From: Candidatus Cloacimonadota bacterium
Lineage (GTDB): Bacteria > Cloacimonadota > Cloacimonadia > Cloacimonadales > TCS61
NCBI GenBank assembly: GCA_029932755.1
Contig: JAOZPK010000095.1
Location: 1-8,733 of the forward strand
Length of the DNA: 8,733 bases
Direction of reading: 5' to 3'
In this document: positions 1-6,570 of the stretch, in pieces
Layout: every line of letters starts with the position of its first letter
Position numbering within the stretch: position 1 is the stretch's first letter
Program-made: the position numbers and the translations under genes
The notes under the pieces: generated by a model
The model's database searches: none
What the model saw: the letters and a program-made list of their open reading frames with translations, nothing else
What the model was told of the DNA's origin: nothing

Positions 1-339
1 GATGGAACCTGTAATTATTATCTGGCAATGAGTGCTCTTTTAATGGCCGGATTAGATGGGATCAAAAATAAAATTATGCCAACACCGGAGAATGGTTACG
101 GACCATTTGATGATAATGTGTTTAGTTGGAACGAAGAACAACAGGCCAAACTGCACTCAATTCCAACTAGTTTAGAAGAAGCATTGGAAGCATTGAAAGA
201 AGATAACGATTATCTACTTGCCGGCGATGTGTTCAATAAAGAGCTTATTAACACTTGGATAATTGAAAAAATGAAAGAAGTGGTTGCTGTGAACAACAGA
301 CCACATCCGTTTGAGATGAATTTATATTATAGCTTGTAA
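1..339 (+). CDS. glnA: Type I glutamine synthetase, C-terminal fragment (5' end outside window)
   Basis: This is the last 112 residues of a glutamine synthetase (ATP-dependent glutamate + ammonia to glutamine; a cytosolic dodecamer in the family). The frame is open from base 1, so the gene starts upstream; the ATG at 28 is an internal Met, not the start. Recognisable type I features are the NYYLAMSALLMAGLDGIKNKI helix region, the SLEEALEALKEDNDYLL segment, the GDVFNKELINTWI segment and the C-terminal RPHPFEMNLYYSL tail, which matches the usual RPHP(Y/V)EFELYY end. The segment aligning with the adenylylation loop of enteric GlnA (NLYDLPPEE) reads NVFSWNEEQ, so the modified Tyr is Phe here (codon 121-123). 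Control by GlnE-type adenylylation is therefore unlikely. The gene is followed directly by a strong terminator and converges on the transporter operon; no functional link to that operon is evident. Confidence 0.93.
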   Translation, partial: DGTCNYYLAMSALLMAGLDGIKNKIMPTPENGYGPFDDNVFSWNEEQQAKLHSIPTSLEEALEALKEDNDYLLAGDVFNKELINTWIIEKMKEVVAVNNRPHPFEMNLYYSL

Positions 340-357
340 AAGATTAATTTATATATC

Positions 358-415
358 GTAGTGGCAGATCAGTGATCTGCTTTTTTTTCTGACAGTTCAA
401 TTGAACTGTCACTAC
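358..415. repeat. Split 30-bp palindrome interrupted by the terminator hairpin
   Basis: Bases 391-410 (GACAGTTCAATTGAACTGTC) are a perfect 20-bp palindrome. They are followed by ACTAC (411-415), and the matching GTAGT lies at 358-362, on the far side of the terminator. If bases 363-390 are removed, the flanks join into a perfect 30-bp palindrome. The unit could fold as an outer 5-bp stem enclosing two hairpins. It may be a dispersed palindromic element with an inserted hairpin, or two related elements fused half-and-half. No T-run follows the 391-410 hairpin on either strand, so it is not itself a typical terminator. Confidence 0.6.
364..388 (+). terminator. Rho-independent terminator of the glutamine synthetase gene
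   Basis: A perfect 7-bp stem, GCAGATC (364-370) and GATCTGC (374-380), closes a 3-nt loop (AGT) and is followed at once by eight T residues (381-388). It lies 25 bases after the glnA stop codon in the correct orientation. On the opposite strand no T-run follows the hairpin, so it should act only on plus-strand transcripts. Confidence 0.85.
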
Positions 416-434
416 ATTTTCAAATATAAAAGTT

Positions 435-456
435 TGGCACTTGCCAGATTTTTTTT
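435..456 (+). terminator. Weak terminator-like hairpin between the convergent genes
   Basis: TGGC (435-438) and GCCA (443-446) form a 4-bp stem with loop ACTT, followed by GA and eight T residues (449-456) on the plus strand. On the minus strand the same hairpin is followed by AACTTTTATATTT. It is the only hairpin-plus-U-like candidate I see for ending the minus-strand transporter operon after its stop at 482. The short stem makes it uncertain in both directions. Confidence 0.3.
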
Positions 457-481
457 ACTTTTCCTTTAGATAAGCGATATG

Positions 482-1426
482 CTACCTTGAACTTCTTTTG
501 TAAGATATTCCCAGAGCTGCCGGATCGTTGCTTTTTCCAATTGAGAAAAGAAGAACAATTACCGTTACAACATAAGGAAGCATTATGAAAACTTGAGAGG
601 GTAATCCTGAACCGAGAGTTTGCAATCTATATTGCAATGCTTCTGCGGCACCAACCAAAAGAGCTGCAAAAAGAACTCCAAAAGGATGTCTGCGACCTAA
701 GATAACTACCACAAGCGCAATAAAGCCTTTTCCTGAAGTAATATTCTCCATAAAAAATCCCAACAAAGCCAGAGTAAGATATGCTCCACCCAATCCACCC
801 AGGCAGCCATTAATAATTGCCGTAATATATCTTGTTTTCTTTACGTTCAGACCTACAGTATCGGCGGCTTTAGGATGTTCTCCTATCGCATCAATATTTG
901 TTCCCCAAACTGTTTTATACAGAATTATGTAAGAAACAAAACAGGCAAAGATCATAAAATAAACAAAAATATCCTGATTAAATAACACATCTCCCACAAT
1001 TGGTATATCGCTTAATAATGGAATTCTTATCGGTTTAACTACAGGGCATTGAGGCACAGTTGTTGTTCTACCAAAATAAGCCATAAAGAGGAAACTTGTT
1101 AATCCTAAAGAGAAAAAATTCAGGGCAATACCAACGATGACTTGATCTACATAACATTTAAAACTCATATAGGCGTGGATCATGCTTATAAGTAAACCAC
1201 CAAAACATCCGAAAATAACTCCGACAATAATACTTTGTGTAATATAGGCAGCCATAAAACTGAAGAAAGCCCCACTGAGCATTATTCCTTCCAATCCAAT
1301 ATTTAAAACACCGCTTCTTTCTGAAAAGGACTCACCCAAACCTGCAAGGGTAAGTGGTACCGCCATTCTGATAGATGCCGCAAAAAGAGTAACAATATAG
1401 TAAAGCACAGTACCAGCTTCAGCCAT
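482..1426 (-). CDS. Nucleoside-type ABC transporter permease (BPD_transp_2 family, NupQ/YufQ-like)
   Basis: A 314-residue inner-membrane permease, one of two different permease subunits that form the channel of the importer with the preceding gene's product. It consists largely of hydrophobic segments, and near residues 38-53 carries the family hallmark GVLNIGLEGIMLSGA. This pattern is typical of the COG1079/YufQ type paired with BMP receptors; the length is normal for that group. The start ATG (1426-1424) shares one base with the TAA stop of the upstream permease (TAATG) and has a GAGGA ribosome site 7 bases upstream (1434-1438), so translation is coupled. It is the last gene of the operon and ends at TAG (484-482). 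By homology the substrate class is nucleosides or purine-like compounds (B. subtilis NupNOPQ imports guanosine); the exact substrate is not readable from the permease. Confidence 0.92.
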   Translation of the reverse strand: MAEAGTVLYYIVTLFAASIRMAVPLTLAGLGESFSERSGVLNIGLEGIMLSGAFFSFMAAYITQSIIVGVIFGCFGGLLISMIHAYMSFKCYVDQVIVGIALNFFSLGLTSFLFMAYFGRTTTVPQCPVVKPIRIPLLSDIPIVGDVLFNQDIFVYFMIFACFVSYIILYKTVWGTNIDAIGEHPKAADTVGLNVKKTRYITAIINGCLGGLGGAYLTLALLGFFMENITSGKGFIALVVVILGRRHPFGVLFAALLVGAAEALQYRLQTLGSGLPSQVFIMLPYVVTVIVLLFSIGKSNDPAALGISYKRSSR

Positions 1427-2457
1427 TATTTTATCCTCATTTTCTTTAATATGCCCGAGAACATGATATTCTTACCTAATGCCAACAGAACAATGACCCC
1501 CATTAAAACAGATGTAATTGAGGTTGGAATACCAGCCTGTCTTTGCATAGAATTTGCTCCAACCTGTAAAGCAGACAGCCCTATTGCCGAAATTATCACT
1601 CCCATGGGGTGATTCCTTCCCATTAAAGCTACAATAATTGCAATATAACCATAACCCGGAGAAATTCCTTCAAGCAGGCGATGATGGACTCCGGCGATTT
1701 CACTAACTCCAGCTAATCCGGCTAAACCTCCACTAATAAGGGAAGCCAGTACGATATTCTTATAAACAGAGATGCCAGAACAGGTTCCGGCTCTTTTATT
1801 GAAACCGACGACTCGTAATTCATATCCAATTGTGGTTTTTTTCATAATAATATAGATAAGCACAGCACAGGCGAGAGCCAGTATTAAACCTCCATGCAAT
1901 CTAGTGGGATAGAGCAGAAGTGGGAAAGAAAGGCTTTTGGGCATAACTGGTGAATAGGGCAAGGCAGATTCTGTATTTTTCAACACCGTTCTAACTAAGA
2001 TACCCACAATATTTATCGCGATATAATTAAACATGATCGTAGTAATTATTTCAGAAACACCATATTTAGCTTTCAGAAAACCCGGTATTACTGCCCAAAT
2101 TCCTCCCAGAAGAAAACCTGCCAGAATAGCCACAGCAATATGTAGCATTGGCGGCATTGGAGGAAGAAAAACTCCCACAAATGTTATTGCAATAGCTCCC
2201 ATATAAAGTTGACCTTCTGCACCGATATTAAAAAAACCGGTACTGAAAGCAACTGAAACACCTAACCCTGCCAAAATTAATGGCGTAGCCCTAACCATGA
2301 TTTCTGCAAATCCATGCAGGGAACCAAAAATCCCGTAAAAAAAACTTTGCAAAGCCATTCCAGGATCGTATTTTGCTACTATTATAAGTACAGCTGCAAG
2401 CAGGAAAGTAATCAGTATAATAATCAAAGTTGAAACTAATTCTTTAGTATATTTCAT
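1426..2457 (-). CDS. Nucleoside-type ABC transporter permease (BPD_transp_2 family, NupP/YufP-like)
   Basis: A 343-residue polytopic permease, the partner of the downstream permease in a heterodimeric channel. The N-terminus has a short basic/acidic lead (MKYTKE) followed by a strongly hydrophobic first helix at about residues 8-28. The family signature FFNIGAEGQLYMGA lies near residues 75-88, equivalent to the LNIGLEG motif of its partner. The C-terminal half contains the GYIAIIVALMGRNHPMG segment, which mirrors GFIALVVVILGRRHPFG in the partner and is common to this permease pair. Its ATG overlaps the TGA stop of the ATPase gene (ATGA, 2457-2454), and its own stop overlaps the next start, so the three transporter genes are translationally coupled. 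The length is normal for COG4603/YufP-type proteins, and no lesion is seen. Confidence 0.92.
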   Translation of the reverse strand: MKYTKELVSTLIIILITFLLAAVLIIVAKYDPGMALQSFFYGIFGSLHGFAEIMVRATPLILAGLGVSVAFSTGFFNIGAEGQLYMGAIAITFVGVFLPPMPPMLHIAVAILAGFLLGGIWAVIPGFLKAKYGVSEIITTIMFNYIAINIVGILVRTVLKNTESALPYSPVMPKSLSFPLLLYPTRLHGGLILALACAVLIYIIMKKTTIGYELRVVGFNKRAGTCSGISVYKNIVLASLISGGLAGLAGVSEIAGVHHRLLEGISPGYGYIAIIVALMGRNHPMGVIISAIGLSALQVGANSMQRQAGIPTSITSVLMGVIVLLALGKNIMFSGILKKMRIK

Positions 2458-3974
2458 GAATTAACCGTTTCCCCAATATGTCCTGCCATCATTAATCCAA
2501 TTTTGTTTAGATCAAGGTCAGCTCCATTTTTAACGATACCGACAATTCTGCCCTCAAATATTACAGCAATTCGATCACAAATACTAACGATCTCTTCCAA
2601 GTCTGCCGAAATTAATAAAATACTGAGACCTTCGTTACGTTTATTTATCAGGATTTGTCGGACGAATTCAGTAGCACCGATATCTAAACCTCTGGTTGGC
2701 TGACAGGCAAGCACTACCGATGGGCCTACCGCCAATTCACGAGCTATTATTACTTTTTGTTGGTTTCCTCCAGAAAGAAGACGTATAGGAGTTTTAACTC
2801 CCGGGGTTTTAATATCGTAATCTTTTATTCGTTGCTCAGTCTTCTCTCTAACCACGTTATAATTAATAATACTTTTTTTGGAGAATGGCTCCTGATCATA
2901 ATCTTTTAATATCATATTCTCAGTAACATTCATATCAAGTACAAGACCTTCATGATGTCGATCATCTGTAATATAGGCAAGACCTGCTTTTTTTCTTGTC
3001 TTAAAGCTGGCTCTATTCATATTCTTGCCTGCTATTAAAATAGTCCCTGAATCCGGCTTTCTGATTCCTGCTATAACTTCTGCTAATTCTTTCTGACCAT
3101 TCCCATCAACACCAGCTATTCCAAAGATCTCACCTTTTTTAACCTGAAAAGAAATATCTGTGAGAGTTTTTAACTTTTTGTTGAGACCAACATGCTCAAG
3201 AACAAGTCCATTATCTTCACTCTCGATTACTTCTTCTCTACTGGAAAAAGTTTTCAATGATCTGCCTATCATGTAGTTAGACAGTTCATTTTCGTTTGTT
3301 TCGGAGGTTTTTACTGTTGCAACATTTTTCCCATCTTTAAGAATGGTGACCTTATCTGTTATTTTAATAACTTCCGGGATTCTATGTGTTATTATAATTA
3401 CAGAATGTCCCTCTTTTTTTAATTTTTTAAGAATTTCAAAAAAATTATCTGTTTCTTGAGGTGTAAGCACAGCCGTGGGTTCATCTAGAATTAACAATTC
3501 CGCATTACGATATAGAGATTTTAGGATCTCAACTCTTTGTCTGGCACCTACGGATAATTTAGAGATCAGCTGGGTAGGGTCGACCTGAAGGCCATATTTT
3601 TTTGAGAGTTCAGTAATATCTTTAACAACTTTCTTCCTATTATTAAAAGGATATCCTTTATCTTTTATGCCAAGGGTTATATTCTGCGCAACAGATAAAG
3701 TTGGAACCAGCATAAAATGTTGATGTACCATTCCAATCCCACTTTCAATAGCATCTCGGGGAGATTTAAATGATACCTCTTCATCTTTCCATATTATTGT
3801 TCCAACGTCTTTGGTATATATCCCATAAAGAATATTCATCAAGGTCGTTTTCCCTGCTCCGTTTTCTCCCAGCAGGGCATGTATCTCACCTTTCTCTACA
3901 GTAAGGGAAACATTGTCATTTGCGATTACTCCAGGGAATTCCTTAAAGATATCCTTCAATTGTAAATTTGGCAT
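2454..3974 (-). CDS. Nucleoside-type ABC transporter ATPase with two fused nucleotide-binding domains (NupO/YufO-like)
   Basis: A 506-residue cytosolic ATPase with two ABC domains in one chain, the usual build of sugar and nucleoside importers of this class. Domain 1 is complete: Walker A GENGAGKTT (36-44), Q-loop Gln 85, signature LSVGARQ (140-146), Walker B LLILDEP (160-166) and switch His 197. Domain 2 is degenerate in the family-typical way. Its Walker A position reads GVDGNGQKEL (288-297), without the GKT/S lysine-threonine pair. Its signature LSGGNQQ (400-406) is canonical, and its Walker B region reads LACQPTRGLD (422-431), with Gln where the catalytic Glu would be. ATP turnover thus probably rests mainly on one composite site. 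The ATG at 3974 has only a weak site (TTGGAT, about 8 bases upstream), and a terminator-like hairpin separates it from the receptor gene. Its stop overlaps the permease start. Confidence 0.94.
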   Translation of the reverse strand: MPNLQLKDIFKEFPGVIANDNVSLTVEKGEIHALLGENGAGKTTLMNILYGIYTKDVGTIIWKDEEVSFKSPRDAIESGIGMVHQHFMLVPTLSVAQNITLGIKDKGYPFNNRKKVVKDITELSKKYGLQVDPTQLISKLSVGARQRVEILKSLYRNAELLILDEPTAVLTPQETDNFFEILKKLKKEGHSVIIITHRIPEVIKITDKVTILKDGKNVATVKTSETNENELSNYMIGRSLKTFSSREEVIESEDNGLVLEHVGLNKKLKTLTDISFQVKKGEIFGIAGVDGNGQKELAEVIAGIRKPDSGTILIAGKNMNRASFKTRKKAGLAYITDDRHHEGLVLDMNVTENMILKDYDQEPFSKKSIINYNVVREKTEQRIKDYDIKTPGVKTPIRLLSGGNQQKVIIARELAVGPSVVLACQPTRGLDIGATEFVRQILINKRNEGLSILLISADLEEIVSICDRIAVIFEGRIVGIVKNGADLDLNKIGLMMAGHIGETVNS

Positions 3975-3988
3975 TTAATATATCCAAT

Positions 3989-4014
3989 AAAAAAGGGTGG
4001 GACAAAGCCCACCC
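3989..4014 (-). terminator. Intra-operon Rho-independent-terminator-like hairpin between receptor and ATPase genes
   Basis: Read on the minus strand, GGGTGGG (4014-4008) pairs perfectly with CCCACCC (4001-3995) across a 6-nt loop, and six T residues (3994-3989) follow immediately. It starts 11 bases after the receptor stop codon and ends 15 bases before the ATPase ATG. On the plus strand the hairpin is followed by AAACAG, so it is directional. The likely role, by analogy with other binding-protein-dependent transporters, is partial termination and 3'-end protection, leaving more receptor mRNA than ATPase/permease mRNA. A separate promoter for the ATPase is not evident in the short gap. Confidence 0.75.
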
Positions 4015-4024
4015 AAACAGATAT

Positions 4025-5017
4025 TTATATCGTTCTTGTCTCTACAGAAGGAACAACAAGTGAACCGTCTATAATTTGTTTTTTCAAATTTTCGATCTTT
4101 GTTTTAACTTCTTCAGGAATTTTTGTATCCAGTTCATGATATGGAGCGATATCAATACATCCATCGCTGGTACCCAGTTCAATGATCTCACCCTTGAATG
4201 TTCCGTTTTTCACATGAGTTGCGGCAGCTAGAACCAAGGCGGGAACATTGTAAATTGTACTGGATAGGATTGTATTTGGTGCCAGGAAATTCTGATCATA
4301 AGAATCGCCTGTGGCAAAAAGACCTTTTTCTTCGGCAGCCTTTATAGCACCTGTTCCAGCCTGATTTGCACAATGAGAAAGAACATCGGCGCCCTTATCG
4401 ATCATTGCCATTGTAGCCTCTTTACCTTTAGCAACATCAGTAAAAGTACCAACATAAACATCATAAACAATAATATCAGGATTTACAGATTTAGCACCTA
4501 TTTTATAAGCTTCCAGAACTTGTACGATTGAAGGCTGTTCAACGCCTCCAATAATTCCCAATTTACCGGTTGTAGACATTTCAGCAGCCAGAACGCCCAT
4601 TAAATATCCAGCTTCTTTACAAGCCATTCTATAGGATGCAACATTATCTGAATGTGCATTAGATTCAATTGCTACAAATTTTGTATCGGGATATCTTTCT
4701 CCTACTCTTACTGCCGGATCTCCAAACTCAAATCCATGACCTATGATCAAATCATATCCTTGAGAAGCATAATCAATATAACCTGCTTCAATGTCTGCTA
4801 CAGCTACATTTTCTGTGTAGCTAGTCTCAAATCCGAGTTTCTCACCAATATCCAACAACCCTTGATAAGCAGCAGCATTCCACCCTCCATCATTAACTGG
4901 TCCTGATGTAAGCATTGCTACTTTAAAAACATTATCTCCAGCCGGTGCTTTCTTTTTTGCACAAGCAGTAAAGAGAAATGCAACTACCAAAAAAATCACT
5001 AATAATTTGTTAACCAT
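4025..5017 (-). CDS. BMP/PnrA-family substrate-binding lipoprotein (purine or nucleoside receptor)
   Basis: A 330-residue extracytoplasmic receptor of the ABC importer (Bmp family, Pfam PF02608, relatives PnrA/TmpC, YufN, Med). The N-terminus is a lipoprotein signal: MVNK, a hydrophobic stretch (5-18), then FTA-C with Cys 19 as the expected lipidated residue, followed by a Lys-rich, Ala/Pro/Gly linker. The mature part shows the family's KVAMLTSGPVNDGGWN opening (32-47), the IIGHGFEFGDPAVRVGERYPDTKF region, EAGYLMG, GGV and GDSYDQNFLAPN. Trp 46 in DGGWN stands where T. pallidum PnrA has a purine-stacking Phe (from memory). The start is supported by a strong GGAGGA site (5028-5023) 5 bases before the ATG. 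The gene lies 26 bases after the amidohydrolase stop and just before a terminator-like hairpin. A nucleoside or purine ligand is an inference from family and context. Confidence 0.92.
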   Translation of the reverse strand: MVNKLLVIFLVVAFLFTACAKKKAPAGDNVFKVAMLTSGPVNDGGWNAAAYQGLLDIGEKLGFETSYTENVAVADIEAGYIDYASQGYDLIIGHGFEFGDPAVRVGERYPDTKFVAIESNAHSDNVASYRMACKEAGYLMGVLAAEMSTTGKLGIIGGVEQPSIVQVLEAYKIGAKSVNPDIIVYDVYVGTFTDVAKGKEATMAMIDKGADVLSHCANQAGTGAIKAAEEKGLFATGDSYDQNFLAPNTILSSTIYNVPALVLAAATHVKNGTFKGEIIELGTSDGCIDIAPYHELDTKIPEEVKTKIENLKKQIIDGSLVVPSVETRTI

Positions 5018-5043
5018 CTTACTCCTCCTTTTTTCAGATTAAA

Positions 5044-6465
5044 TTAAACTTCATCCTGTTTTTTAAAACCTTCAACACATAATTTATAATTAGAGTCAGA
5101 ATAAATGACTTTTTTACATGTCTCTTGAGCTTTGTCAAATATTACAGATTCATTGATACCGTTTAAATGTCCGTCTTCATAAACTACTTTTCCATTAATT
5201 ATGGTCATTGTAACCGGTTCCGATATGCCGACTTTTACGGGAAGACTTGCAGGATCATGCAGTGTTCCAACATATTCCAATTTTCTAGTGTCGAGCAGAA
5301 ACATATCTGCAGCCTTTCCTTCTTCTAATATACCAATATCGTCCCGATTCAATAATTTAGCTCCTCCGGCAGTAGCCATTTTAAGAAATTCCTGCGGTGG
5401 GGGGATTGGAAGATCTCGCTGCCCGGCAGCGTGACATTGTAAAAGGTATGTTGTGCGAATTATTTCCATCAGGTTGGAGTTATCATTGGAAGCATGCCCA
5501 TCTACACCCAATCCTAATGGAACATTCTTAGCATAAAATCTGGGAATATTAAGTACGTTAAATCCCCCCAGAAAAGCTGGAGCCGGACAATGAGAAACCC
5601 CTGTTTTTAATTTGGCTAGCAAATCAATTTCTTCATCTTGCAAATCCCAACCATGGGCATACCAAACATCCGGACCGACAAATCCCAGATCTTCACACCA
5701 CTTAAGAGAGCGTTTCCCATACCTTGCTACAATTATAGGATCTTCACCCTCACCTAAGTGCGTATGCATAGAAACATTTTTAGAACGGGCTAATTTAACC
5801 GATTCAGAAAAGGTTTCAGGATAACAGTTCACCGGCTGACAGGGCGCTACAACGATTCGTTTCATGCCAAATTTTTCATATTGATGATATTTGCTGATCA
5901 AACGGTCACAATCTTTTAGAAATTCATCAGTTGTTTCTACCATTTCGTCCGGCATAATACTTCCCCTTGATCTAGGTAATGTATTTGTGCCACGACCAGC
6001 ATGAAAGCGCATTCCCAATAGTTCGGCAGCTTCCATTTGCCTGTCTACAAGTAATTTTCCTGCATGTTTTGGATAACAGTATTGATGATCAAAAGCAGTT
6101 GTACAACCATGTTTGATTAGCTCGGACATAGAAGATAAAGAAGTATAATAAATGGAATCAGAATCAATAAGTTTAAAGAATTCATATATTTGCTTGATCC
6201 AATCCATAACATCGAGCTTGGTCCAATCTAACCAGACGTTATTTCTTACGAAGGCTTGAAAAAAATGATGATGTGTATTAATCAGCCCGGGATAGACGAA
6301 CATGTCTTTTCCGTCGATGATCCGTGCATCTCCAGCTTCCAAATTTTTTCCGATCTTTATGATTTCCGGTCCTTCAATATATAGATCTGAGTTATAATGG
6401 ATGTCGTTTTGATGGTTACAGGTTATTATAGCTAAAGCGTTCTTTATAAGTATCTTATCTTCCAT
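5044..6465 (-). CDS. COG0402 amidohydrolase, 8-oxoguanine-deaminase-like (possibly another purine/pterin/triazine-type aminohydrolase)
   Basis: A 473-residue cytosolic metal-dependent aminohydrolase that should hydrolyse an exocyclic amino group (or comparable leaving group) from a purine-like ring. Metal and catalytic residues of the amidohydrolase TIM barrel are all present: the HxH pair His 65/His 67 in GLINTHHHF, His 236 and Glu 239 in MHTHLGE, His 271 in WYAHGWDL, and Asp 322 in GLGVDGHASND. A small beta domain is built from the N-terminus and the C-terminal GKAADMFLLD...VTMTIINGKVVYEDG part, as in guanine deaminase relatives. GCTTAFDHQYCYP (120-132) and GMRFHAGRG (151-159) are close to 8-oxoguanine deaminases, but TLPRSRGS (162-169), HGWDL and CPAPAFLGGF (293-302) differ from that group as I remember it, so the substrate is uncertain. 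The ATG at 6465 is chosen because GGAGGG lies just upstream. It is the first gene of the operon, 26 bases before the receptor gene. Confidence 0.88.
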   Translation of the reverse strand: MEDKILIKNALAIITCNHQNDIHYNSDLYIEGPEIIKIGKNLEAGDARIIDGKDMFVYPGLINTHHHFFQAFVRNNVWLDWTKLDVMDWIKQIYEFFKLIDSDSIYYTSLSSMSELIKHGCTTAFDHQYCYPKHAGKLLVDRQMEAAELLGMRFHAGRGTNTLPRSRGSIMPDEMVETTDEFLKDCDRLISKYHQYEKFGMKRIVVAPCQPVNCYPETFSESVKLARSKNVSMHTHLGEGEDPIIVARYGKRSLKWCEDLGFVGPDVWYAHGWDLQDEEIDLLAKLKTGVSHCPAPAFLGGFNVLNIPRFYAKNVPLGLGVDGHASNDNSNLMEIIRTTYLLQCHAAGQRDLPIPPPQEFLKMATAGGAKLLNRDDIGILEEGKAADMFLLDTRKLEYVGTLHDPASLPVKVGISEPVTMTIINGKVVYEDGHLNGINESVIFDKAQETCKKVIYSDSNYKLCVEGFKKQDEV

Positions 6466-6468
6466 TAT

Positions 6469-6474
6469 CCCTCC
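6469..6474 (-). promoter_or_regulatory. Ribosome binding site fixing the amidohydrolase start
   Basis: On the minus strand GGAGGG is followed by ATA and then ATG (6465). A longer in-frame reading could begin at a TTG at 6489, adding eight residues, but that codon has no comparable site upstream and the added residues (MDSIIGGI) would be encoded through this Shine-Dalgarno sequence itself. The ATG at 6465 also places the conserved N-terminal beta strand at the usual distance from the protein start. Confidence 0.8.
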
Positions 6475-6492
6475 AATGATACTATCCAAAAC

Positions 6493-6523
6493 AAGGCAAA
6501 GGTTATAGTAACAATAAGGTCAA
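6493..6523 (-). promoter_or_regulatory. Putative MerR-controlled promoter/operator of the purine operon
   Basis: Minus strand: TTGACC (6523-6518) is a good -35 box. It is followed at once by TTATTGTTACTATAA (6517-6503), a 15-bp near-palindrome with 6 of 7 pairs matching. A dyad inside the promoter spacer is the hallmark of MerR-family targets. With the elongated 19-bp spacer usual for such promoters, the -10 would be TGCCTT (6498-6493); with 17 bp it would be TTTGCC. Both are weak -10 boxes, so I am unsure of the exact start. The element lies between the merR-type gene and the operon's first gene, leaving a leader of only about 20-25 bases. The octamer GCTTGACC recurs upstream of the regulator gene. 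Confidence 0.45.
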
Positions 6524-6538
6524 GCTATTTTCTTGTCT

Positions 6539-6551
6539 TACTTCAGAAGTA
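6539..6551. promoter_or_regulatory. 13-bp perfect palindrome upstream of the operon promoter
   Basis: TACTTCAGAAGTA is an odd-length palindrome (6-bp arms, central A) about 15 bases upstream of the putative -35 box of the operon and 19 bases downstream of the regulator's stop. No T-run follows on either strand, so it is not a terminator. Its position suits an upstream activator or second regulator site; no copy was seen elsewhere in the window. Confidence 0.3.
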
Positions 6552-6570
6552 TGAATCATTAAATAAGAAA

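Noticed and set aside
2503..2703. Open frame on the plus strand opposite the ABC ATPase
   Set aside because: It is antisense to the well-conserved second ABC domain, has no recognisable domain and is explained by the opposite-strand codon pattern.
2454..3974. Degenerate second ATPase domain as a sign of gene decay
   Set aside because: Loss of the canonical Walker A Lys and of the Walker B Glu in domain 2 is normal for this sugar/nucleoside ATPase family; the gene is full length and intact.
4652..4906. Open frame on the plus strand opposite the BMP receptor
   Set aside because: The product is Cys/Ser/Ile-rich and low-complexity, with no family resemblance, and it lies fully within a confident gene.
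5201..5824. Two open frames on the plus strand opposite the amidohydrolase
   Set aside because: They are antisense shadows of conserved catalytic regions, with no domain and no ribosome-site support.
6466..6489. TTG start at 6489 for the amidohydrolase
   Set aside because: It has no ribosome site, whereas the ATG at 6465 has GGAGGG just upstream.
6466..6570. Purine riboswitch ahead of the operon
   Set aside because: The gap is short, the likely leader is only about 20-25 bases, and I see no three-way-junction purine aptamer; control by the MerR-type protein is the better explanation.
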